The notes under the pieces: generated by a model
Told to the model about the DNA's origin: nothing
Seen by the model: only the letters and a program-made list of their open reading frames with translations
Databases searched by the model: none
NCBI RefSeq assembly: GCF_000225445.1
Contig: NC_017256.1
Location: forward strand, 186,001 to 250,000
Length of the DNA: 64,000 bases
Source: Buchnera aphidicola str. Ak (Acyrthosiphon kondoi)
Lineage (GTDB): Bacteria; Pseudomonadota; Gammaproteobacteria; Enterobacterales; Enterobacteriaceae
Reading direction: 5' to 3'
Part shown: positions 30,177 through 41,611 of the stretch, in pieces
How positions within the stretch are numbered: position 1 is the first letter of the stretch
Layout of the letters: each line of letters begins with the position of its first letter
Position numbers and translations under genes: made by a program

Positions 30177-32467
30177 ATGTATATAAATATAAAAAAAAAA
30201 GAAAAATTTTGATAAAAATATTTTTATTTATATTAATTTTATTTATCTTTTATGGATTGTATTTGTATATTAAGATAGATCGAGCAATCAATGGAAAAGT
30301 ATGGAGTTTTCCTACTTTAATATATGGGCGAATAGTTAATTTAGAACCAGGTAGTTTATATTCTCAAAAAGAAATATTAAATCTTTTAAAAAGTACAATG
30401 TATAAAAAAGTAGATTTAGTTATGTTACCAGGAGAATACAGTGTAAAAGATAATACTATCGAATTCATACGACGTTCTTTTGATTTTCCTGATACTAGAG
30501 AAGGTGAGTTTCATATACTTTTATTTTTTAATAAAAATGTATTAACAAAAATAAAAAATGTTGAAAATAACCGTGATTTTAATTTTTTTCGTTTAGAACC
30601 TAAATTAATTGCTATGTTAAAATCACCTGAAGGTAAAAAACGCATATTTATTACAAGAAATAAATATCCAGAAATGTTAGTTAAAACACTATTGGCCATC
30701 GAAGACAAATATTTTTATGAACATGATGGTATTCATATATCTTCTATAGGTCGCGCTTTATTAGTAAATACTATAGCTGGTCGTACAATTCAAGGCGGAA
30801 GTACTCTTACTCAACAATTAATAAAAAATCTATTTTTAACAAATACTCGTTCAATATTAAGAAAAATTAATGAAATGTATATGGCTTTGATTTTAGATGG
30901 TTTTTATACAAAAGATCGAATTTTAGAACTCTATTTAAATGAAGTTTATTTAGGACAAGATGGAGATGAACAAATTCGAGGGTTTCCTCTCGCTAGTATT
31001 TATTATTTTGGTCGACCAATCGATGAATTAACTTTAGACCAATATGCTTTATTAGTTGGAATGGTAAAAGGCGCATCTTTATATAGTCCTTGGACTCATC
31101 CTAATATTGCACTAAAAAGAAGAAATTTAGTTTTATTTTTATTATATCAACAAAAATATATCACAAAAAAAATTTATAAAGATTTATCTAAGCGATCTTT
31201 AAATGTTAAACCTAAAGGAAATGTTATTTCACCTCATCCTTCTTTTATACAACTTGTTTCTAAAGAATTCAAAAAGAATATTAATAATTCAATTGAAAAC
31301 TTTTCAGGACTAAAAATATTTACAACTCTTGATACTATTTCGCAATATGCAGCAGAAAAAGCTGTAAAAATAGGAATACCTATATTAAAAAGAAAAAAAA
31401 GACTAAAAGATTTAGAAGTTGCTATGATAGTTATAGATAGATTTACTGGAGAAATTCAAGCAGTTATTGGAAGTTCTAAGCCAGAATTTAATGGTTATAA
31501 TCGTGCTTTAAAAGCTCGTCGTTCCATTGGTTCTTTATCTAAACCAATAACATATTTAACTGCTTTATCACAACCAAAAAAATATAATTTAAATACTTGG
31601 ATCTCTAATGATCCTGTTTCAATTAAGTTAGATAATGGCAAATATTGGATACCAAAAAATCATAGTTTTCCTTTTAGTAGAAAAGTAATGTTATTAGATG
31701 CTTTGATTAACTCGATTAATATTCCCACAGTTAATCTTAGTATAGATATAGGTTTAAAAAACATAGTTAATACTTGGTTGGATTTAGGTGTTTCTAAAAG
31801 TCAAATTACTGCTTTTCCATCAATATCTTTAGGTTCTATTAATTTAACACCTATTGAAATAGCACAAGTATTTCAAATTATTGCTAGTGGAGGTTATAAG
31901 TCGACATTATCATCAGTCAGATCAATTATATCTGATGATGGTAAAGTATTTTATCAAACTTTGCCTCAATCAAAACATATAGCTTCTTCTGAAGCTTCTT
32001 ATTTAATACTTTATGCTATGCAACAAGCAGTTAATAGTGGTACAGCAAAGACATTAGGAATCTTTTTTAAGAAGTTTTCTTTAGCCGGTAAAACAGGGAC
32101 TACTAATAATTTAGTTGATAATTGGTTTGTAGGTATTGATGGAAAACAAATTGTTATTACTTGGATAGGCAGAGATAATAATAAAACGACTAAATTATAT
32201 GGTTCTTCTGGAGCCATGCAAATTTACAGAAGATATCTTCAGTATCAACGTCCAATCTCACTAGTATTAAAACCACCGAAAAATATTCATATATTTTATA
32301 TGAATAATCTAGGAGACTTATATTGTGAAAAAAATAATGAATACAATCGAATTTTACCAATATGGTCTATAAAAAATAACAAAATTTGCAATCCTAAAAA
32401 TTTATTAGAATATTTTTTAACAAAACAGAAAAGGAATTTTTTATTTTGGTTAAAAGATTTTTTTTAA
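30177..32467 (+). CDS. mrcB: Penicillin-binding protein 1B, start joined to the gene across an A10 tract
   Basis: MrcB is the bifunctional glycosyltransferase/transpeptidase that builds peptidoglycan. In order: cytoplasmic basic stretch, one membrane helix, UB2H domain ([17 protein letters not shown]), GT51 domain ([24 protein letters not shown]) and transpeptidase (IGSLSKP, SINIPT, KTGTTNN). ATG 30177 has AAGGAAG six bases upstream but its frame stops at 30212; the body of the gene is one frame away across A10 at 30191-30200. One extra A gives [16 protein letters not shown] and 763 residues. The body frame by itself is open from TTG 30131 (778 residues), a poorer start. E. coli's short form has 799 residues. 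Confidence 0.9.
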
Positions 32468-32534
32468 AATAAAAAATAAAATTTTTATTGAATTGTTTCT
32501 TAATTTAAAGATTTTAAATATGAGAATTTATAGT

Positions 32535-35159
32535 ATGTTAATTAAATTTTTAACTAAAATATTTAGCAATCGTAACAATCGTATTTTAAAAAAGTTTAAA
32601 AAAATAGTATTGTCTATTAATAAATTAGAACAAAATCTCGAAAGATTATCAGATAAAAAACTGAAAGAACAAACAGAATTATTTCGTTTACGATTAAGTA
32701 ATGGTGAAACTTTAGATGATATCTTGCCCGAAGCTTTTGCCACAGTTAGAGAAGCTAGTAAGCGCGTTTTTGGTATGCGTCATTTTGATGTGCAAATTCT
32801 TGGAGGGATAGTTTTAAATAAACAATGTATTGCAGAAATGCGGACGGGTGAAGGAAAAACTTTAACATCAACATTGCCAGCTTATTTAAATGCGTTAAGT
32901 GGAAAAGGTGTGCACATAGTAACTATGAATGATTATTTAGCTGATAGAGATGCTAAAAAAAATTCTCCGTTATTTGAATTTCTTGGTCTAACAGTAGGTT
33001 TAAATTCATCTGAAATGTCTTTTTTTTCTAAAAGAAAAGCTTATTTTTCTGATATTACCTATGGCACAAACAATGAATATGGATTTGATTATTTACGTGA
33101 CAATATGGTTTTTTCTCCTGAGGAAAGAGTACAAAGAGACTTAAATTATGCATTAGTAGATGAAGTAGATTCAATTTTGATAGATGAAGCAAGAACACCT
33201 TTAATTATTTCAGGACCATCAGAAGATAGCTCTGAATTGTATAAAGAAATCAACAAAATTGTTCCTTTCTTGGTTTCTCAAAAAAAAGAAGATTCAGACT
33301 TTTTTCATGGAACAGGACATTTTTCTATTGATGAAAAATCAAAACAAGTGCATCTAACAGAAAGAGGATTGATTGAAGTTGAAAAAATATTGTTTGATAA
33401 AAAATTGATGAATATGGGTGAATCATTATATTCTTCAAATAACATAATATTAATGCATCATGTTTTATCTGCACTTCGTGCTCATAAATTATTTGTTCGA
33501 GACGTTGATTATCTTGTAAAAAATAATGATGTGATTATTGTAGATGAACATACAGGTCGTACTATGCCAGGAAGAAGATGGTCCGATGGATTACATCAAG
33601 CAATAGAAGCTAAAGAGAATGTTCCTATAAAAAATGAAAATCAAACTTTAGCATCTATTACTTTTCAAAATTATTTTCGTTTATACAAAAAAATATCTGG
33701 TATGACAGGTACTGCTGAAACTGAATCTTTTGAGTTTAGTTCTATTTATAATCTAGACACTATTGTAATACCAACAAATAAAACAATGATACGTAAAGAT
33801 TTGCCTGATTTAGTATATATTACTCAAAAAGAAAAAATCAACGCTATTATTAAAGATATACAAAACTGTATAGCATTAAATAGACCGGTGTTAGTTGGTA
33901 CAGTTTCTATTGAGAAATCAGAAATTATTTCGAAAGAATTATTGAAATTAAACATTAATCATAGTGTTTTGAATGCTAAATTTCATGCTAAAGAAGCAGA
34001 GATTATAGCACAAGCGGGTAAATCTAAATCAATCACAATTGCTACTAATATGGCTGGTAGAGGCACAGATATCGTTCTTGGTGGTAATTTAGAAGTAGAA
34101 TTAAACCGATATAAAAATATTTCTTCTACTGATCTTCATAAAATTAAAAAAAAATGGCAAAAAGAACACGATTTAGTTGTTTCTGCTGGAGGATTACATA
34201 TAATTGGCACTGAACGTCATGAGTCGCGCCGGATTGATAATCAACTAAGAGGTCGTTCTGGTCGTCAAGGTGATAGTGGTTCTTCACGTTTTTATCTTTC
34301 TATGGAAGACTCCTTAATGCGAATTTTTGCGTCTGATAAAGTTATTCATATGATGCGAAAATTAGGAGTATCTACGAATGAAGCTATTGAACATCCCTGG
34401 GTGACAAAAGCTATAGAAAATGCCCAAAAAAAAGTAGAAAATAGAAATTTTGATATTAGAAAACAATTGTTAGAATATGATGATGTTATCAATGAACAGC
34501 GTAGTGCCATTTATTCTCAACGTAATAAATTAATTGATACTAAAGATATAAAAATAATAATTTTTGATATTTTAAAAGACGTTTTGAAAAAAAATATTAT
34601 TTTATATATTCCTAAAAATACAGTACAAGATAAATGGAATTTGATTGATTTAGAAAAAAAATTAAATATAGATTTTCATTTAAACATACCAATTTTAGAT
34701 TGGTTAAATATAGAACCTCATTTACAAGATAAAAAAATTATAAAAAAAATAATTGATTTTGCAAAAATTAATTATGAAAAAAAAGAAAAACTAATTGGTT
34801 CAAATAATATGCGTATGATAGAAAAGATTATTATGTTACAAACATTAGATTCACTTTGGAAAGAGCATTTATCAGCTATAGATTACCTTAGACAAGGCAT
34901 TCATTTACGTGGTTATGCTCAAAAAGATCCGAAACAAGAATACAAACGAGAATCTTTTAATATGTTTTCTAGCATGTTAGACTTATTGAAGTATGAAGTA
35001 GTATTATTTCTCAGTAAGATTAATTTATCTTATGCAAAAAAATATATAGATTTAAATAGACACTTAATATTAACTCCTAGTAATCCTAAAATTAGTCGAA
35101 ATGCATCTTGTATATGTGGTTCAGGCAAAAAATACAAGCATTGCCATGGTAGTTTATAA
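32535..35159 (+). CDS. secA: Protein translocase ATPase SecA
   Basis: SecA drives export of preproteins through SecYEG. ATG 32535 ([12 protein letters not shown]) matches the E. coli start and gives 874 residues (E. coli 901); the frame is open 14 codons further upstream. Motifs: Walker [10 protein letters not shown] near residue 102, Walker [16 protein letters not shown] near 205, [14 protein letters not shown] near 500, and RGRSGRQGD. The linker before the C-terminus is shortened but the zinc motif [13 protein letters not shown], which binds SecB and ribosomes, is kept at the end. secM is absent upstream. mutT follows as in E. coli. Confidence 0.97.
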   Translation: MLIKFLTKIFSNRNNRILKKFKKIVLSINKLEQNLERLSDKKLKEQTELFRLRLSNGETLDDILPEAFATVREASKRVFGMRHFDVQILGGIVLNKQCIAEMRTGEGKTLTSTLPAYLNALSGKGVHIVTMNDYLADRDAKKNSPLFEFLGLTVGLNSSEMSFFSKRKAYFSDITYGTNNEYGFDYLRDNMVFSPEERVQRDLNYALVDEVDSILIDEARTPLIISGPSEDSSELYKEINKIVPFLVSQKKEDSDFFHGTGHFSIDEKSKQVHLTERGLIEVEKILFDKKLMNMGESLYSSNNIILMHHVLSALRAHKLFVRDVDYLVKNNDVIIVDEHTGRTMPGRRWSDGLHQAIEAKENVPIKNENQTLASITFQNYFRLYKKISGMTGTAETESFEFSSIYNLDTIVIPTNKTMIRKDLPDLVYITQKEKINAIIKDIQNCIALNRPVLVGTVSIEKSEIISKELLKLNINHSVLNAKFHAKEAEIIAQAGKSKSITIATNMAGRGTDIVLGGNLEVELNRYKNISSTDLHKIKKKWQKEHDLVVSAGGLHIIGTERHESRRIDNQLRGRSGRQGDSGSSRFYLSMEDSLMRIFASDKVIHMMRKLGVSTNEAIEHPWVTKAIENAQKKVENRNFDIRKQLLEYDDVINEQRSAIYSQRNKLIDTKDIKIIIFDILKDVLKKNIILYIPKNTVQDKWNLIDLEKKLNIDFHLNIPILDWLNIEPHLQDKKIIKKIIDFAKINYEKKEKLIGSNNMRMIEKIIMLQTLDSLWKEHLSAIDYLRQGIHLRGYAQKDPKQEYKRESFNMFSSMLDLLKYEVVLFLSKINLSYAKKYIDLNRHLILTPSNPKISRNASCICGSGKKYKHCHGSL

Positions 35160-35213
35160 AGTTTTATAAATATGAAAAAAATAGTGATATTTTTTATCAA
35201 AGAGATGTATTTT

Positions 35214-35600
35214 ATGCATTCTATAGAAGCAGCAATTGGGATTATTTTAAAAAAAAATAAAGTTTATATAACTAGAGGTAAATACAATGAAAATACATGG
35301 GAGTTTCCTGGTGGAAAAGTCAAAAAACATGAAAATGTCATACATGCATTAAAAAGAGAATTATTAGAAGAAGTTGGAATTATTATATTAAAAAGTAGTT
35401 TTTTCCAATATGTGGAGGATATCAGTCTTGAAAAAAAAATAAAATTATATTTTTTTTTAATAACAAAATGGAAAGGTCACCCTTACAGTATTGAGGGATA
35501 TTCTTATCGTTGGATATTTTTATGTAATTTAAGACCTCTTGACTTTCCACCAGCTAACCATAATATTATAACTTCCCTTAAAAAAAATATTAATATTTAA
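35214..35600 (+). CDS. mutT: 8-oxo-dGTP diphosphatase (Nudix)
   Basis: MutT cleans 8-oxo-dGTP from the nucleotide pool and prevents A-to-C changes. The Nudix box GGKVKKHENVIHALKRELL continues EEVGI, with all key glycine, glutamate and arginine positions. The end FPPANHNII matches the family. I choose ATG 35214 (MHSIEAAIGII), giving 128 residues (E. coli 129); in-frame ATGs also occur at 35205 and 35172. It follows secA. Two DNA-protection genes, mutT and ung, thus remain in this window. Confidence 0.92.
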   Translation: MHSIEAAIGIILKKNKVYITRGKYNENTWEFPGGKVKKHENVIHALKRELLEEVGIIILKSSFFQYVEDISLEKKIKLYFFLITKWKGHPYSIEGYSYRWIFLCNLRPLDFPPANHNIITSLKKNINI

Positions 35601-35672
35601 ATTTCTTTATTATAAAAATATTTATATTTTCAAGAGTTATTTAAACATCAAAAACTAAGTATATTGAATATC

Positions 35673-36326
35673 TTAGTAAAATTTTGTTAAATAGTTTTTT
35701 TTGGTATCTGTTGTTTTTTTTTTATGATATTTATTTGATAAATATGAATAAAATAAATTAAAATAGTGAATATACAGATGTATTTTTTTCATGTCTTTTC
35801 TATTAACAATAATATCATCTGAAATAGAAATTCTTTTTTTTCTAGTAGTCTGTAATGCAATAATTTTTTTAGCCTCTAAAAAACTAATTTTATCTCTTTT
35901 AATTATACGTCTTATTTGTTCTTTTACAGAAGTATCGACTAAAAGAATCCGATGTGCTTGTTTTTCTAATTTTTTTTCAATTAATAAAGGCACTACCCAT
36001 AAACACCAATTTGATTCTGCATTTTTTATTTGATATTTAGTTTCTTTATAAATTTTAGGATATAATAGATTTTCTAACCACAAACGATCGTTTTTGTTAT
36101 TAAAAATATACTTTCTAAGTAACATTCGATTAATCGAATTATCTATATTTAGTATTTTTTTCCCAAATTTTTCTTGAATAGAAAATAATATTTGTAAATC
36201 AAATTTTATTATTTTTTTTGCGATGATATCTGTATCGATAATATCAATACCTATTTTTTTAAATTCATTAGAGAGAGTAGTTTTTCCACTACCAATACCT
36301 CCAGTAAGTGCTACAATATAAGTCAT
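35673..36326 (-). CDS. coaE: Dephospho-CoA kinase
   Basis: CoaE phosphorylates dephospho-CoA, the last step of coenzyme A synthesis. The 217 residues (E. coli 206) begin YIVALTGGIGSGKTTLSN with the P-loop, followed by DTDIIAKKI near residue 32, VVPLLIEK near 109 and VDTSVKEQIRRIIKRD near 128. The C-terminal 30 residues are lysine-rich and probably drifted; an in-frame A10 tract lies there (35714-35723). It is divergent from guaC as in E. coli; yacG and zapD, which lie between mutT and coaE there, are absent. Confidence 0.95.
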   Translation of the reverse strand: MTYIVALTGGIGSGKTTLSNEFKKIGIDIIDTDIIAKKIIKFDLQILFSIQEKFGKKILNIDNSINRMLLRKYIFNNKNDRLWLENLLYPKIYKETKYQIKNAESNWCLWVVPLLIEKKLEKQAHRILLVDTSVKEQIRRIIKRDKISFLEAKKIIALQTTRKKRISISDDIIVNRKDMKKIHLYIHYFNLFYSYLSNKYHKKKTTDTKKNYLTKFY

Positions 36327-36381
36327 AATGTTTTAAATTTTCATTATCAGTATTGCAAGTTTAAATTAGGATAATAATTTC

Positions 36382-37431
36382 ATGAGAATTGAAGAAGATA
36401 TTAAATTAGGTTTTAAAGACGTATTAATTAGACCAAAACGTTCTATATTAAAAAGTCGTGCTCAAGTTAATCTGGTTCGTAGTTTTTCTTTTAAGTATTC
36501 TTCTAACATATGGTCCGGTATTCCTATTATTGCAGCAAATATGGATACAATAGGTACATTTGAGATGGTAAAGTCTTTATCACAATTCAATATACTAACA
36601 GCAGTTCATAAATATTATTCTTTTGAAGAATGGAAAAATTTCATTCAATTATCTTCTAAAGAGGTATTAAATCATGTAATTGTGTCCATTGGAACTTCTA
36701 ATACAGATTTTTTAAAAATTAAAAAAATTTTTTTATTGTCTTCCGAGTTGAAATATATCTGTATTGATGTTGCAAATGGTTATTCTGAGCATGTTGTTTC
36801 TTTTTTAAAAATAGTAAGGAATTATTTTTCAGATAAAATTATTTGTGCTGGAAACGTTGTGACTGGAGAAATGGTTGAGGAATTAATACTTTCTGGGGCA
36901 GATATAGTTAAAGTAGGAATTGGTCCAGGTTCAGTATGTACTACACGAGTGAAAACTGGTGTTGGTTATCCTCAACTTTCTGCGATTATAGAATGTGCTG
37001 ATGCAGCACATGGATTGAGTGGACAAATTATCAGCGATGGAGGGTGTACTGTTTCTGGGGATATTGCTAAAGCATTTGGAGGTGGGGCCGATTTTGTCAT
37101 GTTAGGAGGAATGCTTTCAGGTCATCAAGAATGTTCAGGAGATATAATTGAAGAAAAATCAAAAAAATATATGATGTTTTATGGTATGAGTTCTATTTCT
37201 GCTATGAAACGTTATGAAGGTAAAATTGCAGGATATCGTGCATCTGAAGGTAAAACTGTTAAAATACCTTTTCGTGGTAGTGTAGATACTACAATACGTG
37301 ATATTCTAGGAGGATTACGGTCTTCTTGTACTTATGTTGGTGCAGAAAAATTAAAGGAACTGACAAAAAGAACTACATTTATACGAGTGACTGAACAAGA
37401 AAATTGTATTTTTAACATTTTTAAAGAATAA
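36382..37431 (+). CDS. guaC: GMP reductase
   Basis: GuaC reduces GMP to IMP with NADPH, feeding guanine nucleotides back to the adenine branch. The 349 residues (E. coli 347) align end to end: [13 protein letters not shown] near residue 8, [10 protein letters not shown] near 129, and the catalytic cysteine in [15 protein letters not shown] near 186, with [12 protein letters not shown] near 241. A strong terminator follows. It is divergent from coaE. Confidence 0.97.
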   Translation: MRIEEDIKLGFKDVLIRPKRSILKSRAQVNLVRSFSFKYSSNIWSGIPIIAANMDTIGTFEMVKSLSQFNILTAVHKYYSFEEWKNFIQLSSKEVLNHVIVSIGTSNTDFLKIKKIFLLSSELKYICIDVANGYSEHVVSFLKIVRNYFSDKIICAGNVVTGEMVEELILSGADIVKVGIGPGSVCTTRVKTGVGYPQLSAIIECADAAHGLSGQIISDGGCTVSGDIAKAFGGGADFVMLGGMLSGHQECSGDIIEEKSKKYMMFYGMSSISAMKRYEGKIAGYRASEGKTVKIPFRGSVDTTIRDILGGLRSSCTYVGAEKLKELTKRTTFIRVTEQENCIFNIFKE

Positions 37432-37468
37432 ATAATATTAATTTTAAAATTTTTTTATACATTTTAAG

Positions 37469-37519
37469 ATCAATAAAATTAAATATATTTATATGTACTT
37501 AATTTTATTGATTTTTTTT
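37469..37519 (+). terminator. Terminator after guaC
   Basis: Perfect 14-bp arms (37469-37482 with 37499-37512), a 16-base loop and eight T bases (37512-37519). This is the clearest rho-independent terminator in the window and separates guaC from the aceE operon. Confidence 0.85.
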
Positions 37520-37663
37520 AGACGTTGATGATTGATTTTGAATCAAGATGACAAGATAAAAAAATAATATTTTTTAAAACAATAAAATTAATTATAATAA
37601 TTTTTTAGATTGAATACTAATTTAATCGTTAAATATATATATAATGCATAAGGAATTTATACC

Positions 37664-40327
37664 ATGTCAGAACATTTATATAATGACGTGGATCCAATTG
37701 AAACTAGTGATTGGGTGCAAGCTATTGAATCTGTTATTCGTCAAGAAGGTCGTAAAAGAGCATATTTTTTAATTGAACAGGTTTTAAAAAAGGCTAAAAT
37801 AAATAGAGTAGAATTTTTTAGTTCTTCTTTTACTAGTGATTATGTTAATACTATTTGTAGCGAAGATGAATACGAATATCCTGGAAATCTTTTTTTAGAA
37901 AAACGCATTCGTTCAGCAATTCGTTGGAATGCTATAATGATGGTATTGCGTGCATCAAAAAAAAATTTAGAATTAGGTGGACATTTATCATCTTTTCAGT
38001 CTTCTGCTACGATATATGAAGTCTGTTTTAATCATTTTTTTCGAGCTAAAGGTAGTGAAGATGGAGGTGATTTAGTTTATTTTCAAGGTCATATTTCTCC
38101 AGGAATTTATGCTCGTTCTTTTTTAGAAGGACGTTTATCAGAAAAACAACTTGATAATTTTAGACAAGAAGTTGATGGAATAGGTTTATCTTCTTATCCT
38201 CATCCTAAATTAATGCCGAATTTTTGGCAATTTCCTACTGTATCTATGGGTCTAGGACCACTTTGTGCTATTTATCAAGCAAAATTTTTAAAATATTTAC
38301 AAAATCGAGAATTAAAAAATACTTCAAAACAAATAGTATATGCTTTTTTAGGTGATGGTGAAATGGATGAACCAGAATCTAAAGGTGCAATTTCTATAGC
38401 TGTACGTGAAAAACTAGATAATCTAATATTTATAATTAACTGTAATTTACAAAGGTTAGATGGGCCAGTAGTAGGAAATGGAAAAATTGTAAATGAATTA
38501 GAAAGTTTTTTTTGTGGTGCAGGATGGAAAGTGATAAAAGTAATATGGGGAAGCAGATGGGATTGTTTATTAAAAAAAGATACTACTGGAAAATTAATCC
38601 AGTTGATGAATGAAACAATTGATGGAGATTATCAAACTTTTAAATCCAAAGATGGTGCGTATGTTCGTAAATATTTTTTCGGGAAATATAAAGAAACATA
38701 TGATTTAGTCAAAGATATGACTGATGAGGAAATATGGAGATTGAATAGAGGGGGACATGATCCAAGAAAAATGTTTAATGCTTTAAAAAAAGCAAAAGAA
38801 ACAAAATACAAACCTACAGTTATTCTAGCTCATACTGTTAAAGGATATGGAATGGGAGTAACTGCAGAAGGAAAAAATATTGCTCATCAAATCAAAAAAA
38901 TAAATATTAATGGAATAATACATATTCGAGATCGTTTTGATATTCCTGTATCGAATAATGATATAGAAAAATTACCTTATGTGACTTTCAAAAAAAATTC
39001 TAAAGAATATTGTTATATACATGAACAACGTAAAAAATTAGGTGGCTATATCCCTTTTCGTTTATCTCGTTTTACTAATGAATTAGTTTTACCAGAATTA
39101 ATAGATTTTCAATCATTATTGAAAGAACAAAAGAAAGACATTTCTACAACTATAGCTTTTATACGTGTCTTAAATATTATTTTAAAAAATAATTCTATTA
39201 AACATTTAATAGTACCAATTATTGCCGATGAAGCACGAACTTTTGGGATGGAAGGATTATTTCGTAAAATTGGTATTTATAGTTCTAGTGGTCAAAAATA
39301 TGTTCCTCAAGATCGAGAACAATTAGCATACTATAAAGAAGAAAAAAAAGGCCAAATATTACAGGAAGGGATAAATGAATTAGGTGCAGCCTCATCTTGG
39401 TTAGCTGCAGCAACTTCTTATAGTACCAATAATTTTCCTATGATTCCTTTTTATATTTATTATTCAATATTTGGTTTTCAAAGAATAGGAGATTTATTTT
39501 GGGCTGCTGGAGATCAACAAGCAAGAGGTTTTTTAATCGGGGGTACTTCAGGAAGAACTACATTAAATGGTGAAGGATTGCAACATGAAGATGGACATAG
39601 TCATATACAATCTTTAACTATTCCTAATTGTGTTTCTTATGATCCTTCATTTGCTTATGAAGTTGCTGTGATTATACAAGATGGATTAAGACGTATGTAT
39701 GGTCCATCTCAAGAAAATATATATTATTATATTACTACAATCAATGAAAATTGTTATATGCCTGCTATGCCTTTAGGAGTAGAGGAAGGTATTTGTAAAG
39801 GAATTTATAAATTAAAAACTTTACATGGTACCGCATCAAAAGTACAGTTAATAGGTTCTGGTGCTATTTTGCGTTCTGTTTGCGAAGCTGCAGAAATTTT
39901 ATTAAAAGATTACTCTATTACAACAGATATATATAGCGTTACTTCTTTTACAGAATTAGCTAGGAATGGAGAAGATTGTGAACGATGGAACATGTTACAT
40001 CCTAATAAAAAAAATAAAATAGCATATGTGAAGCAAGTTATGAATACAAGTCCTACTGTTGCAGCTACTGATTATATGAAATTATTTGCTGAGCAAATTC
40101 GTCATTACATTCCATCGAAAGAATATCATGTATTAGGAACAGATGGTTTTGGTCGTTCAGATAGTCGTGATAAATTACGTGATCACTTTGAAGTAAATTC
40201 TCATTATATTGTTGTAGCTGCTTTAAATTTATTAGCTAATATAAATAATATTAATAAAAAAGTAGTAGAAGATGCAATTATTAAATTTAATATTAATACT
40301 GATAAAATTAATCCGCGTTTAGCTTAA
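37664..40327 (+). CDS. aceE: Pyruvate dehydrogenase E1 component (homodimeric)
   Basis: AceE decarboxylates pyruvate on thiamine diphosphate and passes the acetyl group to the lipoyl group of AceF. The 887-residue length equals E. coli. It shows GHLSSFQSSATIYEV near residue 106, the ThDP motif GDGEMDEPESKG near 230 with NCNLQRLDGPV, and the C-terminal part with DEARTFGMEGLF and EGLQHEDGHSH. AAGGAA lies upstream of the ATG. First gene of aceE-aceF-lpd. The regulator gene pdhR, which precedes it in E. coli, is absent. Confidence 0.97.
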   Translation: MSEHLYNDVDPIETSDWVQAIESVIRQEGRKRAYFLIEQVLKKAKINRVEFFSSSFTSDYVNTICSEDEYEYPGNLFLEKRIRSAIRWNAIMMVLRASKKNLELGGHLSSFQSSATIYEVCFNHFFRAKGSEDGGDLVYFQGHISPGIYARSFLEGRLSEKQLDNFRQEVDGIGLSSYPHPKLMPNFWQFPTVSMGLGPLCAIYQAKFLKYLQNRELKNTSKQIVYAFLGDGEMDEPESKGAISIAVREKLDNLIFIINCNLQRLDGPVVGNGKIVNELESFFCGAGWKVIKVIWGSRWDCLLKKDTTGKLIQLMNETIDGDYQTFKSKDGAYVRKYFFGKYKETYDLVKDMTDEEIWRLNRGGHDPRKMFNALKKAKETKYKPTVILAHTVKGYGMGVTAEGKNIAHQIKKININGIIHIRDRFDIPVSNNDIEKLPYVTFKKNSKEYCYIHEQRKKLGGYIPFRLSRFTNELVLPELIDFQSLLKEQKKDISTTIAFIRVLNIILKNNSIKHLIVPIIADEARTFGMEGLFRKIGIYSSSGQKYVPQDREQLAYYKEEKKGQILQEGINELGAASSWLAAATSYSTNNFPMIPFYIYYSIFGFQRIGDLFWAAGDQQARGFLIGGTSGRTTLNGEGLQHEDGHSHIQSLTIPNCVSYDPSFAYEVAVIIQDGLRRMYGPSQENIYYYITTINENCYMPAMPLGVEEGICKGIYKLKTLHGTASKVQLIGSGAILRSVCEAAEILLKDYSITTDIYSVTSFTELARNGEDCERWNMLHPNKKNKIAYVKQVMNTSPTVAATDYMKLFAEQIRHYIPSKEYHVLGTDGFGRSDSRDKLRDHFEVNSHYIVVAALNLLANINNINKKVVEDAIIKFNINTDKINPRLA

Positions 40328-40341
40328 GAGGTGAAAAAACA

Positions 40342-41550
40342 GTGGATATAGAAGTTAAAATGCCTGATATTGGATTAGATGAAGTAGAGGTAATAGAAAT
40401 ATTAGTTAATATTAATGAAACAGTAGAACTAGAACAAGGTTTAATAACTGTAGAAGGAGATAAAACTTCTATGGAAATACCATCACCTATATCAGGTGTT
40501 GTAAAAAATATTTGTGTAAAAGTTGGTGAAAAAATAAAAACTAGTTCTTTGATAATGGTTTTTAAAGTTAAAGATGCTACTTCTTGTATAAGAAAAGAAA
40601 AAGAAAATTGTCTAGATGAAAATATTCATTTAAATTTTAAGAAGAATTCTAAAGAAGATAATTTTTTTCATGCAACGCCAGTTGTAAGACGTTTAGCTCG
40701 AAATTTAAATATTGATTTATGTAATATCATTGCTACTGGTCCTAAAAATAGAATTTTAAAAGAAGATATAGAATTATATCAGAATAATATAAAAGATAAT
40801 ATCTTAAAAGAACGAAAAAAAATGGATTCTAATTATTATTCTGAAGAAAAAATAGAAGAATTAAAACTAAGTGACATTCAAAATATTATAGGTAATAATC
40901 TACATAAGAATTGGATGAATATACCTCATGTTACACAGTTTGATGAAGTGGATATTACCAATCTAGAAGAATTTCGTAAAAAATATAATAATGACAAGAA
41001 AATTCAAAAAGAAACCAGTAATTGTATTACAATACTAGCTTTCATAATTAAAGTAGTTGCATATGCATTAGAAAAATTTCCTATATTCAATAGTTCTTTA
41101 ACTATTGATAATAAAAAAATTATTTTAAAAAAATATATTAATATTGGATTTGCTGTAGATGTAAATAATGATTTATTCGTTCCTGTTTTAAAAAATGTTG
41201 ATAAAAAAAATATTGAACAATTATCTTCTGAATTAATATTATTATCAGAACAAGCTAGAAAAAGACAATTAAATATTTCAGATACAACAGGAGGATGTTT
41301 TACAATATCTAATCTAGGAGGTATTGGAGGAGGTTGGTTTTCCCCGATTATTAATTCACCTGAAGTAGCAATTCTTGGTGTTTCAAAATCTCAGATAAAA
41401 CCGTTATGGAATGGAAAAGAATTTATTCCATCTTTAATGTTACCAATATCTTTATCTTATAATCATCGTGTAATAAATGGAGCTTATGCAGCGCGTTTTA
41501 TTACATATATTAATAAAATTTTATCTGATATACATTTTTTAATTATGTAG
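40342..41550 (+). CDS. aceF: Dihydrolipoyl acetyltransferase E2, single lipoyl domain
   Basis: AceF forms the core of the pyruvate dehydrogenase complex. The start is GTG 40342, preceded by AAGAGGTG. The 402-residue protein has one lipoyl domain (lipoyl-lysine 41 in EGDKTSMEIPSP), a peripheral-subunit binding domain (about 110-145, ATPVVRRLARNLNID), and the catalytic domain from about 170. E. coli has 630 residues with three lipoyl domains. Near the C-terminus the catalytic motif reads NHRVINGAYAARF where E. coli has DHRVIDGADGARF: the Asp four residues after the catalytic His 375 is Asn 379. Activity may be lowered. Followed by lpd. Confidence 0.95.
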   Translation: MDIEVKMPDIGLDEVEVIEILVNINETVELEQGLITVEGDKTSMEIPSPISGVVKNICVKVGEKIKTSSLIMVFKVKDATSCIRKEKENCLDENIHLNFKKNSKEDNFFHATPVVRRLARNLNIDLCNIIATGPKNRILKEDIELYQNNIKDNILKERKKMDSNYYSEEKIEELKLSDIQNIIGNNLHKNWMNIPHVTQFDEVDITNLEEFRKKYNNDKKIQKETSNCITILAFIIKVVAYALEKFPIFNSSLTIDNKKIILKKYINIGFAVDVNNDLFVPVLKNVDKKNIEQLSSELILLSEQARKRQLNISDTTGGCFTISNLGGIGGGWFSPIINSPEVAILGVSKSQIKPLWNGKEFIPSLMLPISLSYNHRVINGAYAARFITYINKILSDIHFLIM

Positions 41551-41611
41551 TTTTATATGTTTAATATTATTTAAATATCATGTAATTAAAATTTATTTTT
41601 AAGAGGTTATA

